Assembly: GCA_041674385.1 (NCBI GenBank)
Contig: JBAYVU010000011.1
Location: 1 to 64,000 of the forward strand
Reading direction: 5' to 3'
From: JACRAR01 sp041674385
Lineage (GTDB): Bacteria > Pseudomonadota > Gammaproteobacteria > Burkholderiales > Rhodocyclaceae
DNA length: 64,000 bases
Positions 1 through 8,421 of the stretch are shown one piece after another. Below the pieces are notes generated by a model that saw nothing but the letters and a program-made list of their open reading frames with translations, had not been told where the DNA came from and made no database searches. Every line of letters starts with the position of its first letter. Within the stretch, counting starts at the first letter, position 1. Made by a program: the position numbers and the translations under genes.

Positions 1-11
1 CTTGATTCTAT

Positions 12-89
<78 letters not shown>

Positions 90-151
90 CTGTTTCGAAT
101 TATACCAGATACCATGCTGGCGCATCGCGCCTAGAGCGGGATTGAACAGTT

Positions 152-520
152 TCAGACACGCAGTAATTCGATGATGCTGGCGAGTTCAGCCCGTAGCGGA
201 AGCGATGACAGGGGGAACTGCTCTTGGGACTCGCGCGGCGCAGCTTTACCATTCGGTTCCTCGAGTCGATGGCGCGCACCGCTGATGGTGAAGCCTTCTT
301 GGTACAGCAGTTCGCGGATACGCCGTACCAGCAGCACTTCGTGGTGCTGGTAATAGCGGCGGTTGCCGCGCCGCTTGACAGGCCTGAGTTGCGTAAATTC
401 CTGTTCCCAATAGCGCAGTACGTGCGGCTTGACGGCACAAAGCTCGCTGACTTCACCTATCGTGAAATAGCGTTTGGCCGGAATGGGCGGCAACAGGTCT
501 TTACTGTCTGATGTTGCCAT
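152..520 (-). CDS. MerR-family transcriptional regulator
   Basis: A 122-aa protein with a single MerR-type winged helix-turn-helix at about residues 17-85. It contains YFTIGEVSEL, the VLRYWEQEF motif and the wing GNRRYYQ. This small, effector-domain-free type conventionally follows ihfA in proteobacteria, and its target is not established. I chose the start at 520 (protein MATSDSK), which overlaps the end of ihfA by 20 nt. An upstream in-frame start at 571 would run deeper into ihfA and adds a low-complexity Ser/Lys stretch. No cysteine or metal-binding tail is evident, so metal sensing is unlikely. Confidence 0.85.
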   Translation of the reverse strand: MATSDSKDLLPPIPAKRYFTIGEVSELCAVKPHVLRYWEQEFTQLRPVKRRGNRRYYQHHEVLLVRRIRELLYQEGFTISGARHRLEEPNGKAAPRESQEQFPLSSLPLRAELASIIELLRV

Positions 521-815
521 GGCTGTCGAGCTTGAGGTTTTCAACGGCAAGCTTGAGTTTTTGGCTGGCATGGAAAGTGACTACGCGGCGTGCGGTGATC
601 GGAATCTCCTCGCCGGTTTTGGGATTGCGACCGGGCCGCTGCGGTTTGTCGCGCAGCTGGAAGTTGCCGAAGCTGGATAGTTTGACGCTGTCGCCATTTT
701 CAAGAGCTCCTCGAATTTCCTCGAAGAAGCTTTCGACCATGTCCTTGGCCTCACGTTTGTTCAAGCCGACTTTTTCAAACAGCAAATCGGCGAGTTCCGC
801 CTTGGTCAATGTCAT
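501..815 (-). CDS. ihfA: Integration host factor subunit alpha
   Basis: A 104-aa HU/IHF-family DNA-bending protein. It begins MTLTKAELADLLFEKVG and contains the family core GRNPKTGEEIPITARRVVTF, with the Pro-bearing beta arm that intercalates into the minor groove. Length matches E. coli IhfA (99 aa) plus a short tail. The IHF heterodimer bends specific sites in replication, recombination and sigma54 transcription. The gene sits 30 nt after pheT in the same direction, the usual pheST-ihfA arrangement. A G-rich Shine-Dalgarno lies just upstream of the ATG at 815. Confidence 0.97.
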   Translation of the reverse strand: MTLTKAELADLLFEKVGLNKREAKDMVESFFEEIRGALENGDSVKLSSFGNFQLRDKPQRPGRNPKTGEEIPITARRVVTFHASQKLKLAVENLKLDSHGNIRQ

Positions 816-845
816 CGTGCCCCCTGAATTTCTGTCTGCCTGTGG

Positions 846-3245
846 TTATGATCGTAATGCTGCGGAAAATTTGAGTACTGCCAATTCGGTCAAGCGATGG
901 ACCGCATCATCAGCTTCAGAGTCCGCCAAAGTTTTTTTAGTATCTTGCATAACTATGTGGAAAGCAAGGCTTTTTTTGTCTTGTTCGACCCCCTTGCCTT
1001 GGTATACATCAAATAATTCGATGTGATGCACGATGGGCGGCGCTGCATCGCGCAGGGCTTCAATCAGTGGCTGCAATGGCTGGTCACGGGCTACCAGCAG
1101 TGCCAAGTCGCGTTCCACCGAGGGGAAGCGCGATACTTCCCGGTATTGCGGTAGCGGCTGGCTGGTCAGTGCCGCCAGCTCGATTTCGAAGACGATCGGC
1201 GCGACATTGCCCAAGCTGTCCAGCTCGTATTTTTGTACCCACTGCGGATGCATCTCGCCGATAATCCCAATGGCATTGCCAGCCAATAAGATGGTTGCGG
1301 CGCGTCCCGGATGGAGGGCCGGATGCTTGAGTTTTTCGAAGCGCAATCGTTGCGGTGCGAACAAGGCTTCGATGTCGGCCTTGAGGTCGAAGAAATCCAC
1401 CTGGCGGGTAGTTTCGCCCCACTGTTCCGGTGCTGCCGCACCCGCACACAGAGCGGCAAGCCGCAGCGGCTGACAGAAGCCGGCAACCGGTTCGGTGGCG
1501 GCTCCACGCAGAAAGCAGCGGCCGATCTCGAACACCCGGACACGCTTGGTGCGTCGTTTGAGATTGAATGCCAATGTGCCGACCAAGCCGCCGATCAAGC
1601 CGGAGCGCATCACGCCCATCTGGCTGGCGATTGGATTGGAGAGCGGGATCGGGGTGGCATTGGTGTAGAAATCGTTTTCCCAAGCGGCGTCGACAAAGCT
1701 GAAATTGACCACTTCCTGGAAGTCTCTCTCGGCCATCTGGTGGCGCAACTGCATCGGTGTGCGTTGTTCTTCCGGCAACGGCAGCATGGTCAGACGGCCG
1801 CCGGGCGAGGGCGAGGGGATGTTGTCGTAACCGTGAAGGCGGGCTATCTCCTCGATCAGGTCTTCTTCGATCTCGATGTCGTAGCGGTATGACGGTGGCG
1901 TGACAACGAAATCATCCGATTCGCGACGCAAGGGGAAGCCCAAACCCTGCAACAGTTTTTCGATCTGCGTCGGGTTGAGCGGTATGCCGAGGACTTTTGC
2001 CGCACGCGCGCTACGGAGTTTCACCGGAGTGCGCTGCGGCAGATCGGCGGCGGATACGGTTTCGACCACAGGACCGGGACTGCCGCCACAGATATCCAGG
2101 ATCAGCTGTGTGGCGCGCTCGATAGCGCTGCGCTGTAGCTCGAAATCTACCCCACGCTCATAGCGATACGAAGCGTCGCTGGAGAAACCCAATGCGCGCG
2201 CTTTGCCGGCGATGGCGGCAGGGGCAAAGAAGGCGCTTTCAAGGAACAAGTCGGTGGTAGCGCTTGTTATGCCGCTGTCTTCGCCGCCCATGATGCCGGC
2301 GAGTGCCAGCGCACGGCTGCCATTCTGTTCATCGGCGATCAATGCCGTGTCGATAGAGGGCGCGACGGTCTGTTCGTTGAGCAGCTTGAGCTGTTCGCCC
2401 GTATGGGGGTAGCGCACATGGATGCTGCCCGAGAGCTTGGTATTGTCGAAGGCATGCAATGGCTGGCCGAGTTCAAGCATCACGTAGTTGGTGACGTCGA
2501 CCAGCGCGCTGATCGAACGGATGCCGCTGCGCTCCAGGCGTTGCTTCATCCAGTTGGGGGTCGTCGCCTTGGCATTGACGCCGCTGATGATTCGACCGCA
2601 GTATCGCGGACAGGCATTCGGTGCGTCCAGCAGCACCTGGCGCTGCTTGTTGTGTGCGGCGGGCACCGCGGCGATCGCAGGCAAGGTCAGCGGCGCGCCG
2701 CTCAAGGCCGCAACTTCCCGTGCGATACCTTGCAGGGAAAGGCAGTCCGCGCGATTCGGCGTGAGTTTGAGCGTGAGCAAAGTATCGTCGAGCGTGAGGT
2801 GCTCGCGTATGTTTTGTCCCACCGGCGCATCTTCGGCCAGCGCCAGCAGCCCGTCGTGATCATCGGAGATTCCCAGTTCGCGCGCCGAGCAGAGCATGCC
2901 GGAAGATTCGACGCCGCGTACCTTGGCCTTCTTGATGCGCATGCCGGGCAATTCGGCGCCAAGCAGTGCGCATGGCACTTTCATGCCTGCTGCCACGTTG
3001 GGGGCGCCGCAGACGATCTGCAACGGTTCGCCTTGTCCGGCATCGACCCGGCAGAGCTTGAGCTTGTCGGCGTCGGGGTGCCTGTCGACCGACAGCACCT
3101 GGGCGACGACGATGCCGGTGAAGGGTGGCGCGGCAGGGTGCATCTCCTCGACTTCGAGGCCGGCCATGGTCAGAAGGTGCGCCAGCTCCCCGCTGGCAAG
3201 AGGCGGATTGACCAAGCTGCGCAACCAGTGTTCGGAAAACTGCAT
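846..3245 (-). CDS. pheT: Phenylalanine--tRNA ligase beta subunit
   Basis: A 799-aa subunit of the alpha2beta2 enzyme that charges tRNA-Phe; E. coli PheT is 795 aa. Domain order is typical: N-terminal EMAP-like tRNA-binding fold (about residues 38-150, VDRHPDADKLKLCRVD), B3/B4 editing domain (about 210-390), B5 (about 400-475, with GYDNIPS just downstream), the catalytic-like core, and the C-terminal FDX-ACB anticodon-binding domain (about 705-798, YREVSRFPSVERDLAL). It follows pheS by 21 nt in the leftward translation operon. No frameshift or missing domain was seen. Confidence 0.98.
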   Translation of the reverse strand: MQFSEHWLRSLVNPPLASGELAHLLTMAGLEVEEMHPAAPPFTGIVVAQVLSVDRHPDADKLKLCRVDAGQGEPLQIVCGAPNVAAGMKVPCALLGAELPGMRIKKAKVRGVESSGMLCSARELGISDDHDGLLALAEDAPVGQNIREHLTLDDTLLTLKLTPNRADCLSLQGIAREVAALSGAPLTLPAIAAVPAAHNKQRQVLLDAPNACPRYCGRIISGVNAKATTPNWMKQRLERSGIRSISALVDVTNYVMLELGQPLHAFDNTKLSGSIHVRYPHTGEQLKLLNEQTVAPSIDTALIADEQNGSRALALAGIMGGEDSGITSATTDLFLESAFFAPAAIAGKARALGFSSDASYRYERGVDFELQRSAIERATQLILDICGGSPGPVVETVSAADLPQRTPVKLRSARAAKVLGIPLNPTQIEKLLQGLGFPLRRESDDFVVTPPSYRYDIEIEEDLIEEIARLHGYDNIPSPSPGGRLTMLPLPEEQRTPMQLRHQMAERDFQEVVNFSFVDAAWENDFYTNATPIPLSNPIASQMGVMRSGLIGGLVGTLAFNLKRRTKRVRVFEIGRCFLRGAATEPVAGFCQPLRLAALCAGAAAPEQWGETTRQVDFFDLKADIEALFAPQRLRFEKLKHPALHPGRAATILLAGNAIGIIGEMHPQWVQKYELDSLGNVAPIVFEIELAALTSQPLPQYREVSRFPSVERDLALLVARDQPLQPLIEALRDAAPPIVHHIELFDVYQGKGVEQDKKSLAFHIVMQDTKKTLADSEADDAVHRLTELAVLKFSAALRS

Positions 3246-3266
3246 GATGAATTTGCTGGGTCGGCG

Positions 3267-4298
3267 TCAGTTGAATTGCGAGAGGAAGCGCAGGTCGCCA
3301 TCAAAGAACAGGCGCAGGTCGTCGATGCCATAACGCAGCATGGTCAAGCGATCCAGTCCCATGCCGAAGGCGAAGCCGGTGTATTTCTCAGGATCGATAT
3401 CGCCATGCTGCAGCACATTGGGATGCACCATGCCGCAACCGGCAATCTCCAGCCAGCGGCCTTCCATGGATCCGCTCATGAAAGCGACATCGATTTCGGC
3501 GGAGGGTTCGGTGAACGGGAAGAAGGAGGGACGGAAGCGTACCTTGAGTTCTTCGCTTTCGAAAAAACGTCGCAGGAAATCGGCAATCACGCCTTTCAGG
3601 TCGGCAAAGCTGACGTTTTTGCCCACCCAAAGCCCCTCGACTTGATGGAACATCGGCGAATGAGTGGCGTCGGAATCGACTCGATACACGCGTCCCGGGG
3701 CGATGATGCGAATCTCCGGCATGTGCTCGAGATGGCCGTATTGCGCCACGTGTGCCTGCATGTAACGGATCTGCACCGGGCTGGTATGGGTGCGCAGCAG
3801 CACGCCGGGGGCATTCTCGAGATAGAAAGTGTCGTGCATCGAGCGCGCCGGATGATCCGCCGGGGTGTTGAGCGCAGTGAAGTTGTACCAGTCTTCCTCG
3901 ATCTCGGGTCCGTCGGCGACTTCGAAGCCTATCGTGCGAAACAACCCCTCGATGCGCTCCAGGGTACGCATGGTCGGATGCATACCACCGTGGCCGCGCC
4001 CACGGCCAGGCAGTGTGATGTCGAGTGCCGAGGCATCCAACTGGGTCTCCAGCGCGGCGCGCTTGATTGCCTCGCGGCGAGCGTTGAGGGCCGCCTCGAT
4101 TTGATCCTTGGCTCGGTTGATGCTGGCTCCGGCCGTGCGTCTTTCCTCGGCGGGCATCTGGCCGAGGGTCTTGAGCAGTTCCGTTAATGAACCGCTCTTG
4201 CCGAGATACCGCGCCTTGGCTTGCTCCAGTTGCGCAGCATCGGCAATCCCGGCAAACTCGGTGGTGGCGGTTACAACCAGTTGCTCGATGTTATGCAT
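3267..4298 (-). CDS. pheS: Phenylalanine--tRNA ligase alpha subunit
   Basis: A 343-aa class II aminoacyl-tRNA synthetase catalytic subunit; the E. coli protein is 327 aa. An N-terminal coiled coil (about residues 1-90) precedes the class II core. Recognisable core motifs are HPARSMHDTFY (motif 2 region), FHQVEGLWV and the C-terminal GFAFGMGLDRL (motif 3). The gene lies between rplT and pheT, as expected for the co-transcribed translation cluster. A 9-bp inverted repeat lies in the 57-nt gap after rplT and could influence expression. Confidence 0.98.
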   Translation of the reverse strand: MHNIEQLVVTATTEFAGIADAAQLEQAKARYLGKSGSLTELLKTLGQMPAEERRTAGASINRAKDQIEAALNARREAIKRAALETQLDASALDITLPGRGRGHGGMHPTMRTLERIEGLFRTIGFEVADGPEIEEDWYNFTALNTPADHPARSMHDTFYLENAPGVLLRTHTSPVQIRYMQAHVAQYGHLEHMPEIRIIAPGRVYRVDSDATHSPMFHQVEGLWVGKNVSFADLKGVIADFLRRFFESEELKVRFRPSFFPFTEPSAEIDVAFMSGSMEGRWLEIAGCGMVHPNVLQHGDIDPEKYTGFAFGMGLDRLTMLRYGIDDLRLFFDGDLRFLSQFN

Positions 4299-4309
4299 GG
4301 GGAAAGAAC

Positions 4310-4346
4310 GTGCGGAAACGGGAAATATGGCCTCTTATTTCCGCAC
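4310..4346 (-). promoter_or_regulatory. Inverted repeat in the rplT-pheS intergenic gap
   Basis: Perfect 9-bp arms (GTGCGGAAA at 4310-4318 and TTTCCGCAC at 4338-4346) can form a hairpin in the leftward transcript just before pheS. There is no strong U-run after it. It is therefore more likely a processing or weak attenuation element than a full terminator, and no Phe-rich leader peptide was found. Confidence 0.35.
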
Positions 4347-4355
4347 TATCTTTAA

Positions 4356-4727
4356 TCAGGCCGCAGAGTTTGATGTCAAATGCACTTTGGCCTGGTTTGC
4401 AATCGCTGCAAAAGCGGGCTTGTCGAACACCGCCAGGTCGGCCAGTACTTTGCGGTCGACCTCAATGGCGGCCTTCTTTAGGCCATTCATCAGTGCGCTG
4501 TAGTTCATTCCCAGTTCGCGCGCACCGGCATTGATACGGGCGATCCACAGGGAACGGAACTGGCGTTTTCTCTGGCGACGGTCGCGGTAGGCATACTGCC
4601 CCGCCTTCATCACCGCTTCCTTGGCGATACGATAGACGTTCTTGCGTCGGCCGCGATAACCCTTGGCTGCGTCGAGAACCTTCTTGTGGCGTGCGCGCGC
4701 CGTTACTCCGCGTTTAACTCTTGGCAT
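4356..4727 (-). CDS. rplT: 50S ribosomal protein L20
   Basis: A 123-aa basic protein starting MPRVKRGVTARARHKKVLD, followed by AKGYRGRRKNVYRIAKEAV, the conserved L20 N-terminal extension and globular core. L20 binds 23S rRNA early in assembly of the large subunit and in many bacteria represses its own operon. A clear AGGAG ribosome-binding site precedes the ATG. It lies 12 nt downstream of rpmI, matching the universal infC-rpmI-rplT order. Confidence 0.98.
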   Translation of the reverse strand: MPRVKRGVTARARHKKVLDAAKGYRGRRKNVYRIAKEAVMKAGQYAYRDRRQRKRQFRSLWIARINAGARELGMNYSALMNGLKKAAIEVDRKVLADLAVFDKPAFAAIANQAKVHLTSNSAA

Positions 4728-4739
4728 GTCGTGTTCTCC

Positions 4740-4937
4740 TTACGCGTAGGGCATCATCGCGCGGACGGATTTCACGTCAGCGGCAACTACTGCTGTGATC
4801 CCGCGCAATTGGCGCTTGGACTTGGTGGTTTTTTTGGTCAGAATGTGGCGCTTGAAGGCGGAAGCACGCTTGATGCTGCCGCCTGGACGGGCCTTGAAAC
4901 GCTTTTTGGCGCTGCTCTTGGTCTTCATCTTCGGCAT
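4740..4937 (-). CDS. rpmI: 50S ribosomal protein L35
   Basis: A 65-aa, Lys/Arg-rich protein starting MPKMKTKSSAKKRFKARPGG, with the family signature near the N-terminus and a TKSKRQLRG segment further on. The start at 4937 is preferred over an upstream in-frame start at 4958. It has an AAGGAGAT ribosome-binding site at good spacing, and L35 proteins normally begin MPKMKT. It lies between infC and rplT. Confidence 0.97.
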   Translation of the reverse strand: MPKMKTKSSAKKRFKARPGGSIKRASAFKRHILTKKTTKSKRQLRGITAVVAADVKSVRAMMPYA

Positions 4938-5057
4938 CGAAGATCTCCTTTTTAACATGGCACCGGGTGGACTTCAGTATGAAGACACTTGGATGACCCG
5001 TAGCCACTTGTTTCGTCCGTCCCGCCCGCAATCGATACGGCGTGACAGACGGATTCG

Positions 5058-5585
5058 CTATTTTGCTGGCTTCTTTGCCGGCGCCAGCACCATCACCAAC
5101 TGACGCCCTTCCATTTTTGGAAACTGCTCAACGACTCCATGTTCCATCAGATCCGCCTTGACCCTTTCCAGCAGCCTTATGCCGAATTCCTGGTGGGCCA
5201 TCTCGCGGCCGCGAAAGCGCAAGGTTATTTTGGTCTTGTCGCCTTCCTGCAAGAATTTGATCAGATTGCGCAGCTTGATCTGGTAATCGCCTTCGTCGGT
5301 ACCCGGACGGAATTTTATTTCCTTGACCTGGATCTGCTTCTGTTTGAGTTTGGCGTCGTGTGCCCGCTTGGCTTCCTGGTACTTGAATTTGCCGAAATCC
5401 ATCAGGCGGCACACCGGCGGTTGTGCCGTCGGTGCAATTTCCACCAGATCCACACCTTTTTCTTCAGCTAGATCGAGTCCGGTACGTAACGGCACGATCC
5501 CAAGTTGTTCGGCATCCAGCCCAACCAGACGAATCTCGGGGGCGTTAATTTCATTGTTGACGCGGTGCGTCTTTTCTTGGGCGAT
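5058..5585 (-). CDS. infC: Translation initiation factor IF-3 (AUC start)
   Basis: A 175-aa IF-3, which binds 30S and checks start-codon and initiator-tRNA fidelity. The first ATG in frame (5495) would delete the first 30 residues of the N domain. Reading upstream restores AQEKTHRVNNEINAPEIRLVG, the conserved N-terminus, with the codon ATC at 5585-5583 in the start position and GGAGA about 10 nt before it. A non-canonical AUU, AUC or AUA start is the known basis of infC autoregulation in other bacteria. The C domain contains LRNLIKFLQEGDKTKITLRFRGREM split across the usual positions. It follows thrS by 27 nt. Confidence 0.95.
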   Translation of the reverse strand: MAQEKTHRVNNEINAPEIRLVGLDAEQLGIVPLRTGLDLAEEKGVDLVEIAPTAQPPVCRLMDFGKFKYQEAKRAHDAKLKQKQIQVKEIKFRPGTDEGDYQIKLRNLIKFLQEGDKTKITLRFRGREMAHQEFGIRLLERVKADLMEHGVVEQFPKMEGRQLVMVLAPAKKPAK

Positions 5586-5612
5586 GGTTCAGTTCTCCAA
5601 ATAAACAAAAAA

Positions 5613-7538
5613 TCAGGCCGTCGCGTGCCTCGTACCGCGCACGCCTTTTTCCTGCACAAGGCGTTGGATCAACGATTCGGAAGACATCTGCCCGAGATCA
5701 ATATTGCCACGGGCACGCACGGCGACCATCCCTGCCGCCTTCTCCTTGTCACCTACGACAACGAGATAAGGCCGCTTCAGCAAGCTATGCTCCCGTATTT
5801 TATAGTTAATCTTCTCCCCACGCAAATCAGTTTCGACGCGGAGGCCTGCGGAACGCAGCTTTTCTGCCACACTTTCAGCGTAATCCGCCTGGGCTTCGGA
5901 GATATTCATGACAACCGCTTGCACCGGCGAAAGCCATATCGGGAAGGCGCCGGCGTGGTGTTCGATGAGTATGCCGATGAAACGTTCCAACGAACCGAGC
6001 ACCGCACGATGCAGCATCACCGGCGTATGACGGACGTTGTCCTCGCCGACGAATTCGGCGCCGAGACGTTGCGGAAGTGAAAAGTCGAGCTGCAGCGTGC
6101 CGCATTGCCAGACGCGCCCCAGGCAATCCTTCAGGGAAAACTCGATCTTCGGTCCATAGAAAGCGCCTTCGCCCGGCTGTAATTCGTATTCCAGTCCCTT
6201 GGCGGCCAGCGACTGTGCCAAAGCGGATTCGGCACGATCCCAGGCTTCGTCGGAGCCGATACGCTTGTCTGGCCGCGTCGACAACTTGACGAGAATTTCC
6301 TCGAAGCCGAAATCGGCGTAGACCCTGCGCAACAGGTCGATGAATGCCAGGGACTCGTCCTGTACTTGGTCTTCGGCGCAGAAAATATGGGCATCGTCCT
6401 GCACAAAGCCACGTACCCGCATGATGCCGTGCAAGGCGCCGGACGGTTCGTTGCGGTGGCAGGAGCCGAACTCGGCCAGGCGCAATGGCAATTCCCGGTA
6501 ACTCTTGATGCCCTGGTTGAATATCTGCACATGGCCGGGACAGTTCATCGGCTTGACCGCATAGTCGCGATTCTCGGACGAGGTCGTGAACATGCTTTCG
6601 TGATAATTCTCCCAGTGGCCGGATTTTTCCCACAGTGCTCGATCCATCACCTGCGGCGTTTTTACTTCCCGATAACCATGCTGGCCGAGCAGGTTGCGCA
6701 TGTATTGTTCGATTTCCAGCCATATCTGCCAGCCATGCGGATGCCAGAACACCATGCCGGGAGCCTCGTCTTGCAGATGAAACAGATCGAGCTGGCGTCC
6801 GATCTTGCGGTGATCGCGCTTTTCCGCTTCTTCCAACATGTGCAGATAGGCGTCAAGGTCTTCCTTCTTGGCCCAGGCGGTACCGTAGATGCGTTGCAGT
6901 TGCTCGTTTTTCGAGTCGCCGCGCCAATAGGCCCCGGCCAGTTTCATCAGCTTGAAAATCTTGAGTTTGCCCGTGGAAGGCACATGCGGGCCGCGGCAAA
7001 GGTCGACGAAGTCGCCTTCCCGATACAACGAAACCTGCTGATCGGCAGGGATTGCCGCGATCAGCTCGGCTTTGTAGTGTTCGCCGATGGACTTGAAGAA
7101 CTCGATCGCCTTGTCTCGGGGCCAGACTTCACGGGAGATGGGAAAGTCCTTCTTCGCCAACTCAGCCATGCGCTGTTCGATAGCGCTCATGTCCTCCGGG
7201 GTGAACGGGCGATGGTAGGCAAAGTCATAATAGAAGCCGTTTTCGACGGTTGGGCCGATGGTAACCTGGGCTTCCGGGAAAAGCTGCTTGACGGCATAGG
7301 CGAGCAGATGCGCGGTCGAATGGCGTATCGCGTCAATGCCGTCGGGATCCTTGTCGGTAATGATGGCCAAGCTGCAGTCGGACTCGATGCGATGCGAAGT
7401 GTCGACCAGTTTGCCGTCGCAGCGGCCAACCAACGCCGCTTTGGCCAGACCGGCGCCAATAGACGCCGCCACTTCCGCCACGCTGACCGGCTGCGGGTAA
7501 TTGCGCTTGGAACCGTCGGGCAGGGTAATTGCCGGCAT
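5613..7538 (-). CDS. thrS: Threonine--tRNA ligase
   Basis: A 641-aa class II synthetase, the same size as E. coli ThrS (642 aa). Domains in order are TGS (about 1-60, ITLPDGSKRNY), the editing domain with HSTAHLLAYAVK, the catalytic core with MNCPGHVQIF (zinc-site Cys) and GALHGIMRVRGFVQDDAH, and the C-terminal anticodon-binding domain. I placed the start at the ATG at 7538, because related proteins begin MPxITLPDGS. A TTG two codons upstream is less likely. It is the first gene of the leftward operon, with a 5' leader of about 150 nt. Confidence 0.97.
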   Translation of the reverse strand: MPAITLPDGSKRNYPQPVSVAEVAASIGAGLAKAALVGRCDGKLVDTSHRIESDCSLAIITDKDPDGIDAIRHSTAHLLAYAVKQLFPEAQVTIGPTVENGFYYDFAYHRPFTPEDMSAIEQRMAELAKKDFPISREVWPRDKAIEFFKSIGEHYKAELIAAIPADQQVSLYREGDFVDLCRGPHVPSTGKLKIFKLMKLAGAYWRGDSKNEQLQRIYGTAWAKKEDLDAYLHMLEEAEKRDHRKIGRQLDLFHLQDEAPGMVFWHPHGWQIWLEIEQYMRNLLGQHGYREVKTPQVMDRALWEKSGHWENYHESMFTTSSENRDYAVKPMNCPGHVQIFNQGIKSYRELPLRLAEFGSCHRNEPSGALHGIMRVRGFVQDDAHIFCAEDQVQDESLAFIDLLRRVYADFGFEEILVKLSTRPDKRIGSDEAWDRAESALAQSLAAKGLEYELQPGEGAFYGPKIEFSLKDCLGRVWQCGTLQLDFSLPQRLGAEFVGEDNVRHTPVMLHRAVLGSLERFIGILIEHHAGAFPIWLSPVQAVVMNISEAQADYAESVAEKLRSAGLRVETDLRGEKINYKIREHSLLKRPYLVVVGDKEKAAGMVAVRARGNIDLGQMSSESLIQRLVQEKGVRGTRHATA

Positions 7539-7699
7539 GATCAATTTTTCCGAAAAACGAAGAAAGGCATATGAGCAAAGGCGCTAGGCACGCTTTATCA
7601 GGAGCGTGCGCCATTCGCCACTCATTGTCGCTGCTGCTGTTCCCCCATGGAGAGACAAAGTGCCAAGTGCTATCCGCCACGGGTGAAAACAAGCCGTTG

Positions 7700-7705
7700 A
7701 TTATA
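7700..7705 (-). promoter_or_regulatory. Probable -10 element of the thrS-infC-rpmI-rplT-pheST-ihfA operon
   Basis: A perfect TATAAT in leftward orientation (preceded by TTTTGC) about 160 nt upstream of thrS. No good -35 hexamer stands at 16-18 nt spacing, so the assignment rests on the -10 and its position. Confidence 0.5.
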
Positions 7706-7792
7706 GCAAAAGACTCCCCGGAAACGCTCGGGGAATTTGCCGTTATGCGTCGCAGGACCAAGCGATGGAACTCATGATCGATATTATTGCCT

Positions 7793-7807
7793 CATTGTTG
7801 CACAATG
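7793..7807. promoter_or_regulatory. Short palindrome, possible operator
   Basis: CATTGT and ACAATG are perfect 6-bp arms around TGC, about 80 bp upstream of the GIY-YIG gene. The binding protein is unknown, and chance occurrence cannot be excluded. Confidence 0.2.
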
Positions 7808-7885
7808 GTCATTATCGGTTAACTGCATAGTAGCCAGTTGAGGTAAAATCAACTATTACGAAGTACGTGGGGCCATAACATTAGG

Positions 7886-8149
7886 ATGGCTTGGTATCTT
7901 TATATGATTGAATGCGAGGACGGCAGCATCTACACCGGCGTCACTGTCGATGTGACAGCACGCTACACTGCTCACCTCAACGGCAAGGGAGCGCGTTACA
8001 CGCGTTCCCACCCCCCGCGACAGCTGTTGTTCAGCGCCGAATATGCCGACAGGTCGACTGCCTTGAAAGCCGAGCATCAGATGAAGCGCCTGACAGCAGC
8101 TGAAAAGCGTTCCTTCTGCATGCAACGCGGTGTCTCAATAAGGAAATAG
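7886..8149 (+). CDS. GIY-YIG nuclease superfamily protein (UPF0213/YhbQ type)
   Basis: An 87-aa single-domain protein. It starts with WYLYMIECEDGSIYTGVTVD, where WYLY and YTG are the GIY and YIG equivalents. The catalytic-type Arg (TARYTAHL), the GKGARYTRSH motif and the Glu in KAEHQMKRL follow. These match the stand-alone YhbQ/UPF0213 group, whose members have been linked to DNA processing or repair but are mostly uncharacterised. A small unknown gene begins 2 nt after its stop, suggesting co-transcription. Confidence 0.9.
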   Translation: MAWYLYMIECEDGSIYTGVTVDVTARYTAHLNGKGARYTRSHPPRQLLFSAEYADRSTALKAEHQMKRLTAAEKRSFCMQRGVSIRK

Positions 8150-8151
8150 GT

Positions 8152-8382
8152 ATGACAGAAGAACAGCAGCGCAGTCCACAGGCAAGGCTACGCGAATTGC
8201 TGGCAATTCCGGAGCGCTTGCGTACGGATGCACAGTGGGACGAAATCATCGAGATCGAAATCAGCCAAGGTCCAAAAAAACTTTCTGGCAATGCCGCCAA
8301 GTCATCCTCCCAGTCACCTTCGCGCCAACAGGACAGAAAACCCTCGGTTTTGGGCAAGCATATGCGCAAGCGGCGGACATGA
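8152..8382 (+). CDS. Small hypothetical protein
   Basis: A 76-aa protein I do not recognise. The N-terminal half is acidic and helical (EEQQRSPQARLRELLAIPERL, then DAQWDEIIEIEI), and the C-terminal half is a Ser/Gln/Lys-rich, probably disordered basic tail ending GKHMRKRRT. It starts 2 nt after the GIY-YIG gene, which ends with AGGAAATAG, so translational coupling is likely. The gene converges with Hsp15, leaving a 39-bp gap. No signal peptide or membrane segment is present. Confidence 0.65.
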   Translation: MTEEQQRSPQARLRELLAIPERLRTDAQWDEIIEIEISQGPKKLSGNAAKSSSQSPSRQQDRKPSVLGKHMRKRRT

Positions 8383-8421
8383 AACCGTCGGCCGTACAGG
8401 CATAAATTGGCAATACCATCT

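Larger units (their letters stand above)
7539..7885. other. Intergenic region between thrS and the GIY-YIG gene
   Basis: This 347-bp divergent region carries no convincing gene. It holds the probable thrS promoter (TATAAT at 7705-7700, leftward). A short TCCCCG/CGGGGA inverted repeat lies just upstream of that promoter. A small CATTGT-N3-ACAATG palindrome occurs at 7793-7807. A TAAAAT stretch near 7844 could be the -10 for the rightward gene. The transcribed thrS leader has no recognisable T-box. Confidence 0.6.

Noticed and set aside
2403..4187. A long plus-strand open frame opposite pheT and pheS
   Set aside because: It spans two intact genes on the other strand and has no recognisable domain, typical of antisense frames in GC-rich DNA.
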